Shown: in pieces, positions 49,237 to 61,023 of the stretch
Layout of the letters: the number at the start of each line of letters is the position of its first letter
Numbering within the stretch: position 1 is the first letter of the stretch
Assembly (NCBI GenBank): GCA_950295325.1
Contig: OX485805.1
Coordinates: 41,502,758 to 41,566,757 of the forward strand
Reading direction: 5' to 3'
DNA length: 64,000 nt
Source: Polytrichum commune
Taxonomy: Eukaryota > Streptophyta > Polytrichopsida > Polytrichales > Polytrichaceae
Notes under the pieces: model-generated
Seen by the model: the letters and a program-made list of their open reading frames with translations, nothing else
Database searches by the model: none
What the model was told of the DNA's origin: nothing
Position numbers and translations under genes: made by a program

Positions 49237-50450
49237 CTAGTAAAATCCCCCTCCGTCCCTGCCTTATTATAAATCCCCCAGCTACCCAATACTCAGCTTG
49301 CTCGTGCATACCTTCACTAAAACCTTCGCGCAATACTGTCAGGCGAGGAGATCGAAGACCTGTAAGCAGAGTGTACATCGAGCGCTCTGTACGCCCTATG
49401 AATGCCAAGTAGCACAGTAGTGTCTTCAGGAGCCTACAAACACCAGTGCAGTGAAGTTATGAGGAATAAGCCTCGAAAACTTGGCTCGCTGTCAATTACA
49501 CTCTTTCCTCTATCTAGTGAGGGTACTTCAATATTGTGCCATCAAATTAGAGTGGTTCATTGTAATTGAAGGTTTTTTTTGGAATTAAATTGCCTCCATA
49601 AAGTATTTGTCGTCTGTATGTGTCATTCCGTGGGCTTCTGCCACTAATGTTGGGTCATCACTCCTTGTACACGGTCACCAATCTCAACATGAACAATACT
49701 TCTAAAAATTTCAAGACGACTTGTCATGCCTTGATGTATGCAGCCCCTGCTTCTTCTCTTGCATATTGCATATTTTGCTCGAATAGTGTGTATTATATTA
49801 CTTTTTGCGGTTAGGTGTGTCCTTTACGGGTTTCAGATCACCTTACTTAAATTGTAAAACGAATGGTTTTCACCCTACATAATTTTCTCTATTTTGCAGA
49901 ATAATGTGGTGTTCTAATATAGTGCACCACATTAGAATAAAGATAACCGAATTAGTGACAAACTTTCGAAATAATGAAGCCCACACGAAATGAAAGAAAG
50001 AGTGTACTTACCGCAGAGGAGCCAATGATCCAATCCCTTTGAGATTGAGCAACGAGCTTAAATGAAGGTGATTCCCGCCAAAGGAACCTCGAGATGCGTG
50101 ACAAGCTGGCGAGAACAAGAAGTCGTCAATGGCGTGCCGCCGACCAAAGCCAGAACAAAGTGCGAATATAATAATCTTGAAAATGTGTGCTGCGGACAGT
50201 TCGCTCTTCTTCTTATATGCCGAACTCGCGTTATTAGTAACGATGGCAGCCAATCAGCAGATCCACGTCTGCTCCTAAGAAGGGGTTCCAAGGGCGTCGA
50301 ACACCACATTGCCTAAATTTAGACGAAATTTGTTTCAAACTTCGGGAGATTTTCGCTCCGGGAAACCTAACAACAATCAGTAATAAGTGGCTTCCACAAC
50401 CTCCATATCAAATCTGCTCAAACATACCGCCGCATACAGAAGAAAGATGT
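49237..50450. promoter_or_regulatory. Divergent intergenic region (protease leader and promoter)
   Basis: Between the minus-strand protease start and a plus-strand frame at 50451. No TATA box is convincing. The interval probably holds the protease 5' leader, possibly with a leader intron, and a shared promoter; this is position-based inference. Confidence 0.35.
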
Positions 50451-50865
50451 ATGTCCCCTGTCCACAAACCTCTACTACTTCTCACTACTGCTACTACTAC
50501 CTCCACCCTGCCAAGCTCCAAGTCTCAAAATACCAGCAGACTATCACAACCTCCGCAACTTGATGTAAATCTGCGCAACCTCACCCACATCAATTCACCA
50601 AAACCTGTCTGCTCGAAGCGTGTCCACCTCCAACTCTTATACCCGCCACCGTCTCCGTCCAGTCGCCTTCTAGGTCTTTCTTGTAGACTACTCTCCAAAA
50701 GCTCCAACGAGGAGCAACCCTCCAGAACTATCGATGTTGACAGCAAATTGGCTCCGGAGGTGGGGAGAAAAGGCCTCAAAAGTCCAAAAACACCTCGCCA
50801 ACTACAATCCGGACTGTCCACCACAGGTGTTCACCCGCAACGAAGGAAGGAAAGGAAGGAAGACA
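50451..50865 (+). CDS. Unidentified frame, possible first exon with plastid-type leader
   Basis: Starts with ATG and reads MSPVHKPLLLLTTATTTSTL, rich in Ser, Thr, Leu and Pro with basic residues and almost no acids for about 100 codons (PPPSPSSRLLGLSCRLLSKS). This is the composition of a chloroplast or mitochondrial transit peptide. It stays open to about 50870 and meets a GTAAGT donor at 50866. I could not find a matching next exon before the repeats that start at 51.24 kb, so it may be an orphan exon, a gene cut off by the repeats, or chance in a GC-richer leader region. Confidence 0.3.
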
Positions 50866-51500
50866 GTAAGTAAATTAGTGAGTAAGTTCCGAAGTCACCC
50901 TGGCCTGCTACAAAGTAAACCACCTTTGCTAATTATCCTTACCTCCGATCGAACGCAGAGTAGCAGAGTTTGAAAGGTGGCAGGTGTCTGCTGCTAGCTT
51001 AGCTCCTAAGTTAGACGCAATTCCGCACCAAAACAGGTGACGAAAAGCTCAAAAGGCGTGGCCGTGATCACGCTGTTGAACGAGTCCGCGGGGACTTGTG
51101 ATGACTGTAAGTAAGTTAAGTAGGTTGCGATCGACGAAGGGGCCGGAGGGGAGGGAGCTGGAGGTTGGAAAGTGGCTATGGCGGGAGGCTGCACCACAGG
51201 CGAAGGCGCCCGCTTCCCCCCCTTGACTGTGTCAACCTTTCTCACTTCTCTAGCATAGCAAAGCATAGCGAGTCGAGCTCCTTTACCCTAGAATCACCCG
51301 CTTCCCTAGATCCTCGAATCTACAGTTCTTGTTCAGAATCAACTGGGCCCTGAGGATCTCAAAACAAACATACTGTAATTGGTGCACTTCTCTAGCATAG
51401 AATAACTGGTCGCTCATTCAAGTGCAGGGCACTTCCAACAACTCTCTTGCATGTTTCCTATCCACGCGTAGGATAATCCATTCATAACCTATATAGTTTA

Positions 51501-51715
51501 AGGTAAGTATACCCAAAACCATCACCCAACCTAAAATCACCAGCACCATGTACCACTTGCATACATGTGGAAGCAACAAATGTATGCATGTTGTACATAG
51601 TAGTGGTGGTGGTTATACCCAAAACCATCACCAAACCTAAAACCACCGCCACTATGTATTTTAGATTTATTATGCGTGTGATACATAATGGTGGTTTTAG
51701 GTTCGGTTTTGGGTA
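51501..51715. repeat. Hairpin-forming insertion in unit 1
   Basis: ACCCAAAACCATCACC followed by AACCTAAAACCACC occurs twice on the plus strand and once inverted, and can fold back on itself. Later units (about 53440, 53780) run through this point without it. Confidence 0.7.
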
Positions 51716-52030
51716 TCTTTGATCCACTCTCCTCTCTATGTTATGTATTACGTAATCAACTCCCTTGAGAATCTCAAAACTTATCTTATGCACATGGACA
51801 CTTTTCGAAATACTTACTCACTTCTCTAGGATAGCATAGCATAGCATAGTAGCAGATGCAGTGAGTTGAGTTCCTTAACCCTGGAACCAACATGCTTCCT
51901 AGATCCTCGAATCTACATTTCTTGTCTAGAATAAGTTGATCCCTCATTCAAGTGGAGGGCACTTCCAACAACTCTCTTGCATGTTTCCTATCCACACGTA
52001 TGATAATCCATTCATAACCTATATAGTTTA

Positions 52031-52253
52031 AGGTAGGTATACCCAAAACCATCACCCGACCTAAAATCACCAGCACCTTGTACCACTTGCATACATGTGG
52101 AAACAACAAATGTATGCATGTTGTACATAGTAGTGGTGGTGGTTATACCCAAAACCATCACCAAACCTAAAACCACCGCCACTATGCATTTTAGATTTAC
52201 TATGCGTGTGATACATAATGGTGGTTTTAGGTTCGGTGATGGTTTTGGGTGTC
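52031..52253. repeat. Hairpin-forming insertion in unit 2
   Basis: Nearly identical to 51501-51715 but with a fuller inverted half (GGTTCGGTGATGGTTTTGGG). The minus-strand frames across both copies (51482-51793, 52012-52329) are similar only because the DNA is duplicated. Confidence 0.7.
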
Positions 52254-52494
52254 TTTGATCCACTCTCCTCTCTATGTTATGTATTACATAATCAACTCTC
52301 TTGAGAATCTCAAAACTTATCTTATGCACATGGACACTTTTCGAAATACTTACTCACTTCTCTAGGATAGCATAGCATAGCATAGTAGCAGATGGAGTGA
52401 GTCGAGTTCCTTAACCCTAGAACCAACATGCTCCCTAGATCCTCGAATCTACATTTCTTGTCCGGAATCAATTGGGCTCTTGAGGACCTCATAA

Positions 52495-53325
52495 CAGTCC
52501 ACCCTTGATATATGTTAACACGTTGGATCAAGAAAAATTGTAACACTCATGTGATGTTAACAATTCTACACTTATTGGGGGGTCACATAGGCAATTTGTA
52601 ACACTTACATGAATAGCACCTATGTGATTGGGGAATTCAAAATAATAACACTAATATAAATAAAGGATGAAAATACACAAGATATGAATGTTATCGTACA
52701 TCTAAGCATAGCAGAAGAATGAATATAGCGTAATTTGATGACATTCTTGTGCATGCCAAGATCACATTTCCTTATGAAGTGTTTGATTACTATGGATGAG
52801 AGATGTAACATCATTAGGTTTTTGTTGTAGCATTTATTTTTCAAGATCATTATTGCACTTTGAACATCCTTGGATCCTAATCTATCTACCACCACATCAC
52901 CAATTTGCACATTACAAGCTCCTTCAATGGGTTCATTATGAGTTGCATCAACTTTTTCATCAAGCATACTATAATTTCCTTGTCAACATGGATCTCTTGA
53001 ATCAAAATCCAAGTTCATAATTGATGATCTCTTGTGCATTCATAGTGGGTCCAATTTCACTCTCTGCAAAAGTCAAATACATGATGGACCTAATTCAGTT
53101 TCATCTAGAATTTCATAGCCTCACTTTATTCAAATTAACACTTGTCAAGGTGAATTCATTGAAGAGGGGAGCATAATAATTATAATTTTTCTTAACAAAT
53201 CACAATTAACACGTACTATTGTTACTTCACGTGTTACTTTAAGAATCATTTGGAGGAGAGCAATTTTCCTTAACACATAGGCAATTTTAACACTTATCGG
53301 GGTAAAACATATCGAGGGTGGACTA
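52495..53325 (-). mobile_element. Pogo-like derivative, 831 bp, in unit 3
   Basis: Left end CAGTCCACCCTTGATATATG, right end the complement of TAGTCCACCCTCGATATGTT; the right TA is at 53326-53327, the left one is altered. The minus strand encodes a decayed transposase tail (about 52967-52620; DVVVDRLGSKDVQSAIMILK, compare VVKLSDAQ in the other copies). Confidence 0.65.
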
Positions 53326-53880
53326 TAATTGGTGCACTTCTCTAGCTTAGAATAACCGGTCCCTCATCCAAGTGGAGGGCACTTCCAACAATTCTCTTGC
53401 ATGTTTTCTATCCACACATAGGACAATTCATTCATAACCTGTAGTTTAGATTCACTCTCCTCTTGCTCGTTATGTAGTGCATAATCAACCTCCATGAGGA
53501 TCTTAAAACTCATCTAACGCACGTGGACATAATCAAAGATACTCACGTGACACTTCTCTAGCATATCATATCATAACACAGTAGCAGGCAGAGCGAGTCG
53601 AGCCCATAGATACACCCTATTCCCTAGATCTTCAAATCTACAATTCCTTATCATAATCAACTAGGCCCTAAGGATCTCAAAACTCACGCACTTCTCTAGC
53701 ATAGAATAAGCAGTCCCTCATCTCATGCACTTCCAACAACTCTCTAGGACGTTTTGATCTACACAGAGGACATTTCATTCATAACCTATAGTTTCCATCC
53801 ACTCTCCTCTAGCCGTCATGTAGTACATTATGCATTGTTATTGTTGCACTTGTTCGAGAAGTTTTTCATTTCAAGAGCTA

Positions 53881-54091
53881 CACTAAATATGTTAATTAGA
53901 ATCACTTACAATATGAAATTACGCAATGCTATATCTATTAACTCTATATCTCGTATTCTACCAACAAATGTTAAAATAGTTGTTTGGACATTATACAACA
54001 TCAACAACTTTACTAGGTGAAAAGTTACATCAATAGTGGAAAGATGTAGCAATTTGTAAATAGTAAGTGACACTAAATATCATATTTAGTG
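53881..54091. mobile_element. 211-bp MITE with TA target, CACTAAATAT ends
   Basis: Left TA-CACTAAATATGTTAATTAG, right the complement of TA-CACTAAATATGATATTTAG. Same family as 19447-19663, opposite direction; the left terminus has diverged more. Confidence 0.75.
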
Positions 54092-54179
54092 TACTTTCTT
54101 CTTTAGGATCCACATATCCTCAATTCCAATTATCATGACCATAATCAAACTCCCTTGAGGATCTCAAACCTTATTTGGT

Positions 54180-54370
54180 ATGGATTGGGCATTTTGGGAG
54201 TGACTTACATAGTACACAACCCCAAAACCAACAACCCATGTAGTTCTATGATGCCACTCCGGGGCGTTGTTTGTGCGGATGCATTGGTATCAATGCAATA
54301 TGCAACAAAACACACCGGTTCAAGAGCCATCGTTCACATCAATGCCTTTGGGAACTACTTATACTATAGA
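54180..54370 (+). repeat. Dispersed repeat, copy 1 (possible RNase-H-like relic)
   Basis: Related to about 55130-55300 and 56440-56590 (shared ACACAACC.CAAAACCAAC, ATGCACTTGGG or similar, GTATCAATG). The frame reads GVVCADALVSMQYATKHTGS; the copy at 55.2 kb reads LGSVIVRDAQVSM, which resembles the first strand of RNase-H folds in plant retroelements. Too short to be sure. Confidence 0.4.
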
Positions 54371-55129
54371 TTCGTCCCTTAACCTATACCCTCCAATCTA
54401 CAAATCTCGCTCATAATCAAACTCCCTCGAGGATCTCAAACCTTACTTGCTGCGCAACAAGGGGGCAATGAGCATTTATGGAGTTGTAGAGTAACCGGAC
54501 CCATTCCCGATAACTTAAGCAATTTCACATAAGTGTAGTACATGTGATACTGGAGTGATGTGCAACAGGTATGGAAATTGATATCACAACGTTTAACATA
54601 ATTATATATATAGTTTATTTTCAAGTTTTGAAAATACGATAATTTTTCGAAAGCAAGATTTTCATAACTAGGAGGCGAAAACTTGAGTACAATTAGTGGT
54701 ATTTTCAAGGAACCCAAATCCGTGCCTTTTAAACTTAACTTTTCCATCATGCCGAATGTGATGGCAACATGTGTGAAACGTCACGGCTTTTTCCATCATA
54801 TTAGAAAATGATGGCTACATGTGTGGAACTTCACAGCTTAGGGGACTCTATGTATTAAGATTGGGGGTTAATTGGAAAAGGGTATGTCTACTCTACATAT
54901 TACACAACCACAAAATTGGGCCCAAGGAATTGTGGTGTCTATGTAAACTCATTCATTGCAAAGGTGAAAACATATTGAACTATTTTATAGCTTGTAAGTG
55001 TCTCATTTGAGAGGATTTGACTCCCAAAATAGCTCCCCGAAGTCTAGTGGAGCTCAATGAATCGGTCCTTAACCTTGTAAGGTTATAGATAGACTGGAGA
55101 CAACTCATCCATGATAGATGATTTACATA

Positions 55130-55300
55130 GACGCCACAAAGCCCAAAACCCAAAATTGACTTCCGATCATGTATAATGCACTTGGGAGTGTTATTGTGAG
55201 GGATGCACAAGTATCAATGTGTTATGTAGTGACATACACTAGCTCAAGACCCATTTCACATCATGTCTTTGGGAGTTATTTTTTCTCCATAGCGGATCGC
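55130..55300 (+). repeat. Dispersed repeat, copy 2
   Basis: See 54180-54370. Contains ATGCACTTGGGAGTGTTATT and the VIVRDA-like frame. Confidence 0.4.
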
Positions 55301-55595
55301 TCATCCAAAATCAGAAGGGTTATCATAACTTGTCACAATTTTTCATATGTGGAGGTGTTTCATCATCCATAATACTCATGTTTTGTTCATGAAATGACTG
55401 GTTTGAGTAGGTCTCGCCACTTCCACGACTCTTTATCCACTCTCCTCTCATTTGTTGTCTTGTTTCCGGCCCCTAAAAGGGACCGGAGTTTCTATCTATC
55501 TGTTGTCTTGTACGAAATCAACCCTTAACATGGACCTTGAAATCTACATATCATGCCCATAAACAACTTCGTTAGAGATCTTAAAACTTTACTAC

Positions 55596-56414
55596 ATTAT
55601 TTATGGTATTTAGTGTCACATGCGTAAGAATGTTACTTATCATGTTATGAGGCCAAGCCAAATTACACTAATGACCAACACCTTGACCATTAGTATAACT
55701 TAGTGTCCATGGAGATTTTTGGGCATACTCAGTCAAAAATCCTAGTGTTTTCAAGTCCAACTGGTTATATGGTGTGATCTTTTAGTGTTTCTTCATAGAT
55801 ATAAGGTATATTCTATATATTATGATAACTTGATCGTGTTTTTTCTCGAAGTCTTGAACTTTAATCGGTTATTCCTCATACTCAACCGATTCATTTGTTA
55901 CCAGTTGATTGGTTGTCCCTATTCATTGGTATAACCTCACAACACTTGACGTTAATGTACTTACTAATCTCTTGGCATTAGTATACTTATAATATTATGA
56001 GGTATGTGCCTATGTTCCACAATGGTCAACAAGTCAATCATAAGTATACACACTCGACACTTGGCATTAGTATGCTAAATAGTATCATCCCTTACATACT
56101 ACTAAAATGTAACCACGTGACACATAATATCATCATGCTCAACAATGTCTTCCTCTTGCGTACTAAACTGATAAACATATGACACTTGGCATTATCATGT
56201 TCAATAATATAGATTCATCTTGCATAGTAAAACGTAAGAAGTATCGTCCTAATCACTCCAATGCGTCACGCTAAACACCAAACCCTAAATGAATATGCAC
56301 TTTATGTTCATGAATAATGTCATGTTGGAAATCAATGCATGTGACACTTGTAGACTTCTAAGCATTTAGTTTAGACCGTTTGCCGATACGTGACAATAAA
56401 TACCACAAATGGCA
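55596..56414. mobile_element. TA-target MITE enlarged to 819 bp
   Basis: Left TA-CATTATTTATGGTATTTAG plus TGTCACATGCG, right the complement of TA-TGCCATTTGTGGTATTTAT. Same family as 37808-38287; extra sequence around 55710-55930 (including Y-rich GGTTATTCCTCATACTCAAC) accounts for much of the length difference. Confidence 0.6.
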
Positions 56415-56439
56415 TAGTGAACATTGGATGCTTTTGGAA

Positions 56440-56590
56440 TAATTTTATAGTACACAACCACAAAACTAACTTCCAACAACCATGTATTATGCACTTTGGG
56501 GGTGTTATTTGTGCCAAATGCACCGGTATCGATGCACTTTGCATTGAAATGCACCGCTTCAAATGTCCTTTCACGCCATGCCCGCCCTAC
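56440..56590 (+). repeat. Dispersed repeat, copy 3
   Basis: See 54180-54370. Begins just outside the MITE at 55596-56414. Confidence 0.4.
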
Positions 56591-59500
56591 AAGTGATTTG
56601 GAGGTGAATTGGCACTCGGGCTAGTGTGTACTTTAGGCCTTATGAATGAATGTACACGTGGCAACAACTCCCCAACATATATACAATATATATCCTAGTG
56701 GTTTCATGTGATCAAGAAACAACATAGTACCTTATTAACGAAGTATCCGCCGGAGCTCAACACCCACCTCTTTGACTTGGGTCCCCCACTAACATTATCC
56801 AAGTGAAGGGAGTCTAGTGAAAATCTAACCCTCGTAATTTTGTGACTTATTTGTGTATAATGAGGCACCCTAGATTGATTTGGGCCTTTTAATGTTAAAT
56901 ATGGAGTCAAATGTTTTAAAAAAGAAATAAATTACATAATCCAGGACTATATACTTGACTTCATTTTCACTTTGGGTAATGTTGGTGAGGGCCTACCTCA
57001 AAGAAGTGGGTGTCTAGCCCTGGTTGTGCGTATCACGTGCCTTCAGTTTTTTTTGGTTGTCTCAATGTACTCACTAGCAACAATTGTAAATGACTACATA
57101 AGTGATAAGTAGGCTTGGCATTGCCGAACTGGCAAATTCTTGAGGTGATAGATGAGATTTTGTGAAATTTTGACTAATAAGAAATGACACATGGCACTTT
57201 GCTCAATTCATTATGAATTAGTTTGTGTCGAACTTGTTTATCACATGTGGTAGATTGGAAGAGTCCCTATTGTATTCAAAAACCTCCAAAATTTGAGAAT
57301 CTCAAAGCCTCAAAGAACACAACACTGCAAGACACTTGTGGAGTAGTTTACAAAGGGTCACAACATAATATCAAATTTTTGATGACCACATATAGTAGTA
57401 CATGAGCCATGGACCAAAATTTAAATGTTATACACGTGTCTAAATGGCTCTTTTTGTGTTGAAACAAGCGTTCAAAAGAGCCATGTTTTGTATTATTGTG
57501 TAGATGTATGTTGGGACATTCTTTTTCATAGCTCGCATTGGCATCAATGCGTTACACTATATAAGGTAAATGGGCATAATTTGGTCACTCATCTTAAATG
57601 GACACCTAAATTTGAGTGGTATGTAGTTAGGTGTGGATTTGGGAACGGAAACCATAAAGACATTTGCGTGAAGGAGATTGAATTTACGTGTACAGAATGT
57701 GTTACTCGTTCTAGGTTCAATGATCAACATGATTTCATGTACGATCATTTAATTTAAGGAAAACGATATTCACTTTAACAATGGACAAGATATTCATACC
57801 AACTCCAAAAATTATAAGGAAATTGGCTACGCCTATTGGTATAATTTGGATTTACTAATCATCTTGCACTAATTGTGTGTTTTTATATTCTACGTGAAGT
57901 GGGTGCAGAGCTAAAAGTGTTTGTTTAAGACCCATGTACCTTAGTGCCCATCCCTAGTGCACTTCCACATTTCAACACTATACTAAAGAATATGGATGTC
58001 TCAAGTGCTCTAGTAAAAGTGAGATTTATGCTCATATGTAAGACAAGCTGGAAAACTACCTCATTTTTGTGCATTATAAGTTTTCCTTGATATACACTTA
58101 AGCCCCCCCCCCCCCCACCGTTGTGTTTATGTGTGAGAAAGGGATCTCTTCTTGGGTCTTGGGCCTCATTACACTCAAATGGGGTTCATATCGAATTCTT
58201 TTGAGGAAAACTTAGTATGGATGATTACACTTTATTCATATCCATGTATGCTCATGCTCAATCGGGGTGATTGGCCATAGCCATGACAAACTAGAGACAA
58301 AACGAGGGGCCCATTTGAGCAACGAAAAGTGTTCAAAGTTTTTTTCCCATCATTCTCTTGCTAGCAATTGAGGCCAATGTAACACGTAATGTGGGACCTT
58401 ACACCAAACCTACTTAGGGGCTCACAAGTGGCCAAAGTGAAGGGACCACATGGGACCCCCTTCGCATCCCTCCCTTCTTCGCAAATGGGGTCCTTCCAAC
58501 ACTTGACGTAAGCTTGGGAGGGGGGGGGGGGCACTATTTGTACATTCCACAAGCTCAATGTGTGACCAACCATATTGAAAGTAAGTTAAGTGTGTAAGTA
58601 AAGTACCCTGCCCATCATGCATTTTTGACAAAGTCCATTGCAAGAGCCCATGTGCCATTTACCCGGCATTTTAAGTTACCAAAGGCATTCACCCAATTAA
58701 CATGACAAGTCTCTTATACACTTGTGCTTAAGTCATCTTAGGGTGGGTTTACATTAGCTAGGTCTATGTCCAAGAAACTTGAAGTCCAAAACACCTTACT
58801 TTCAAACTCGAAATTAGACCCAAGCTTGAAGATTTACTTTTTTAATTGTGAGCAATTCTTTTGAATGGCAAACCACCGACATTCAGCATGGAAAATGATG
58901 CCACATTAATGTCATTATAATTTTCATATTGATAGGTAGTTTGACAATACGGTCATTGGGCCTTGGATTATCTTAACCCTTTGGGGCTAAGCCTTGTCAT
59001 TGTTCACATTTTTTTGAAGGCAAACCCCAACTACTTTGGACCCACCTTGGATAGTCATAGTTGGAGTATCTTTTCTTCAACTTAAGGGACATCATGTGGC
59101 ATCCATCATACTAATATTTTGGAGCTTTGGACAAATGGTTGCCTAGACAAATTTGATCTCGTTGGCATTTAGGGGTTAATAAAGTGTGATAGTCCAATAT
59201 GCTAATCATTTTGTACCGATCATGAGCTGGTGTGTATAAGGATTAATGTCACATTGGATTAAGGTTTCTAATGACAATCTATGTTTTTACTCCTTCATTT
59301 CTTCTTCATTAAGTTTAATTCATACTCTTATGGTTCATTGGTGTTTTCTAAGTTGTGTGTGATCACGTCTTATGTGCATAGACTCCTATCATTTTAATTT
59401 CATCTTCTATGTCAATCATGAAGCTCAAAAGCTTGGCAAGTAGTTAATGGCTCATAGGCAAGACAACGTCTAGGGTAATGTCTTTTGAGTAACTGCATAG

Positions 59501-60134
59501 TCTTTAATTGTCATAAATTATGCTTGTGATAATCTCAAAGTTAAGTTCTCTTAATCAACTTACAACCATCATGCAAATCTTCATAACTGTCATCGCCACC
59601 TTCATCTTCCGTGGACCTTGCAACTTGTCTAAAGAATCAACCACACATGTTAACACTATAGCAACACATCAACAAGATAGGCTATACCATTTGTTCATAT
59701 GATTTAGCTTGGTTTTAGTTAATCAAACAATCTCCACTAGTCACAAACCTACATCAGTGAGGTAAAGTCTTCTTCCTACCAAGGTAATGTCCTTGGCAAC
59801 CCATAGCTTGCCCCAAAATAACTTTATGCCTCATCATCTTTGTATGTAGACTCCTTGCATGCTTTGTCAAGATGGAATAGGCTTACTAGGCTATATTCTT
59901 CTCTTTGTACTTACCCAAGGTAATGCCTTTCACTCTTACTCGGCTAACTTCCAACCTAGATACACTTTTGGAACACTACATAACATACTCATGCCAAGAC
60001 ATTAACAATTGCACTTAAACACCAAGTATCATGAGGCGACACTCCCTACTGATGAAGTTGTGGATCATCAGTGCAACCTAGCATACACCTCAAAATAGGG
60101 ACAAGTGACACTATTACGCATGTGATACTAAATA
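56591..60134. other. AT-rich region, no gene; partial MITE at its end
   Basis: Runs of C near 58100 and G near 58521. A frame at 57425-57757 is open but unrecognised. From about 60000 the sequence (CAAAATAGGGACAAGTGACA, ACGCATGTGATACTAAATA) is the inner right end of the 480-bp MITE family, in which the pogo derivative at 60135 is inserted. Confidence 0.45.
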
Positions 60135-60891
60135 CAATCTAACCTCATTAATACGACACCCTCGATATTATGACACATTTTTGCGAAACCATACTTTTTA
60201 GTTCAAAACTCCCTCTTTTATACAACTACGACACTCAATAATGTGACATTTAGAATCTCCGTTTTGTCATATTCTTAAAAGGGTAGTTAATGCTAAAATT
60301 CCTTTCATCTATGTTATGTACATCTAAAATACACCCATTTTCACTTGGGAACTACTTGGGAACTTCACTTATCATTAGGAACTTAATGAGAATTAGGGTT
60401 ATTAGTGTAGAATGGACATGGTTAGGGTTAGAATGGCCTCTTGCCCAGTATGTTGCCTTGTACTCATGATGATATAATATCACCAATATCTTGATGCTAA
60501 ACATCATGCATCATTGTTGTCTAATTTCTTACTTGAAAACTCTTTATATATTGGTGTTAATGAAATTATTAGTTTTCAAAAGTTAATAGGGAATTTAGAT
60601 AAGATGACAGTTGCTAACTCAGGTAGGCAACACCATAGATCTTTGGATTCTTATTTCAAGAGTTCTTGAGAACATTTGTATTTATTTGGAGTTATAAGTT
60701 ATCATTTCATACCATCTAAAATGCTTAAACTCGTTGTATAGATTTCCAAGCTCATATTACTTATGTTTTTGTATTCCCTCAATAATATGATAACTTTACG
60801 CCATTTGTCATATCAATGAGAAGACGACACCTCGATAATACAACTTTTTTTGTGTGTTTCCCAAACATGTCATACTAGAGAGGGAGAACAG
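60135..60891 (+). mobile_element. Pogo-like derivative with transposase tail, 757 bp
   Basis: Left end CAATCTAACCTCATTAATAC after TA (60133-60134); right end the complement of CTGTTCTCCCTCTCTAGTAT, followed by TA (60892-60893). Subterminal ATGTTTGGGAAACACAC matches the end of the 36504 copy. Confidence 0.75.
60468..60669 (+). pseudogene. Pogo-type transposase tail
   Basis: Frame reads YLDAKHHASLLSNFLLENSL, then EIISFQKLIGNLDKM and ends HHRSLDSYFKSS with a stop at 60667-60669. This parallels the tail at 36711-37133 (DAQQHAQLLATFFMDNSL, HQRTIDSFFKST). It is the most shortened of the transposase relics. Confidence 0.75.
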
Positions 60892-61023
60892 TATTGTAAA
60901 CGGGATACTCCCACTGGAGGGGATCCAAACACAATTCCATAAACAATTCCAACATGCTTGGGACCATTATCCCAGTGTCACTGGATTCGACAAATTCCTC
61001 TATTCAATCAAATGAATCCTCTA

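Larger units (their letters stand above)
51244..53760 (+). repeat. Degenerate tandem repeat array
   Basis: Units begin with ACTTCTCTAG(C/G)ATAGCATAG at 51244, 51820, 52356 and 53552, with a partial at about 53693, and share GAGTCGAG, CCTAGATCCTCGAATCTACA and CACTTCCAACAACTCTCTTG. Spacing is 576, 536 and 1,196 bp; the last is enlarged by an 831-bp insertion, without which it would be about 365. Units 1 and 2 also carry a hairpin insertion. Confidence 0.85.

Noticed and set aside
51482-52329. Two matching minus-strand frames of about 104 codons
   Set aside because: They lie in duplicated hairpin sequence and the similarity reflects the recent DNA duplication; translation is low in complexity and unlike any family.
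57425-57757. 110-codon plus-strand frame
   Set aside because: No recognisable domain, no splice context and no repeat support; left uncalled.
58095-58535. Poly-C and poly-G runs here and near 25690 and 29231
   Set aside because: Ordinary homopolymer runs prone to assembly error; no associated structure.
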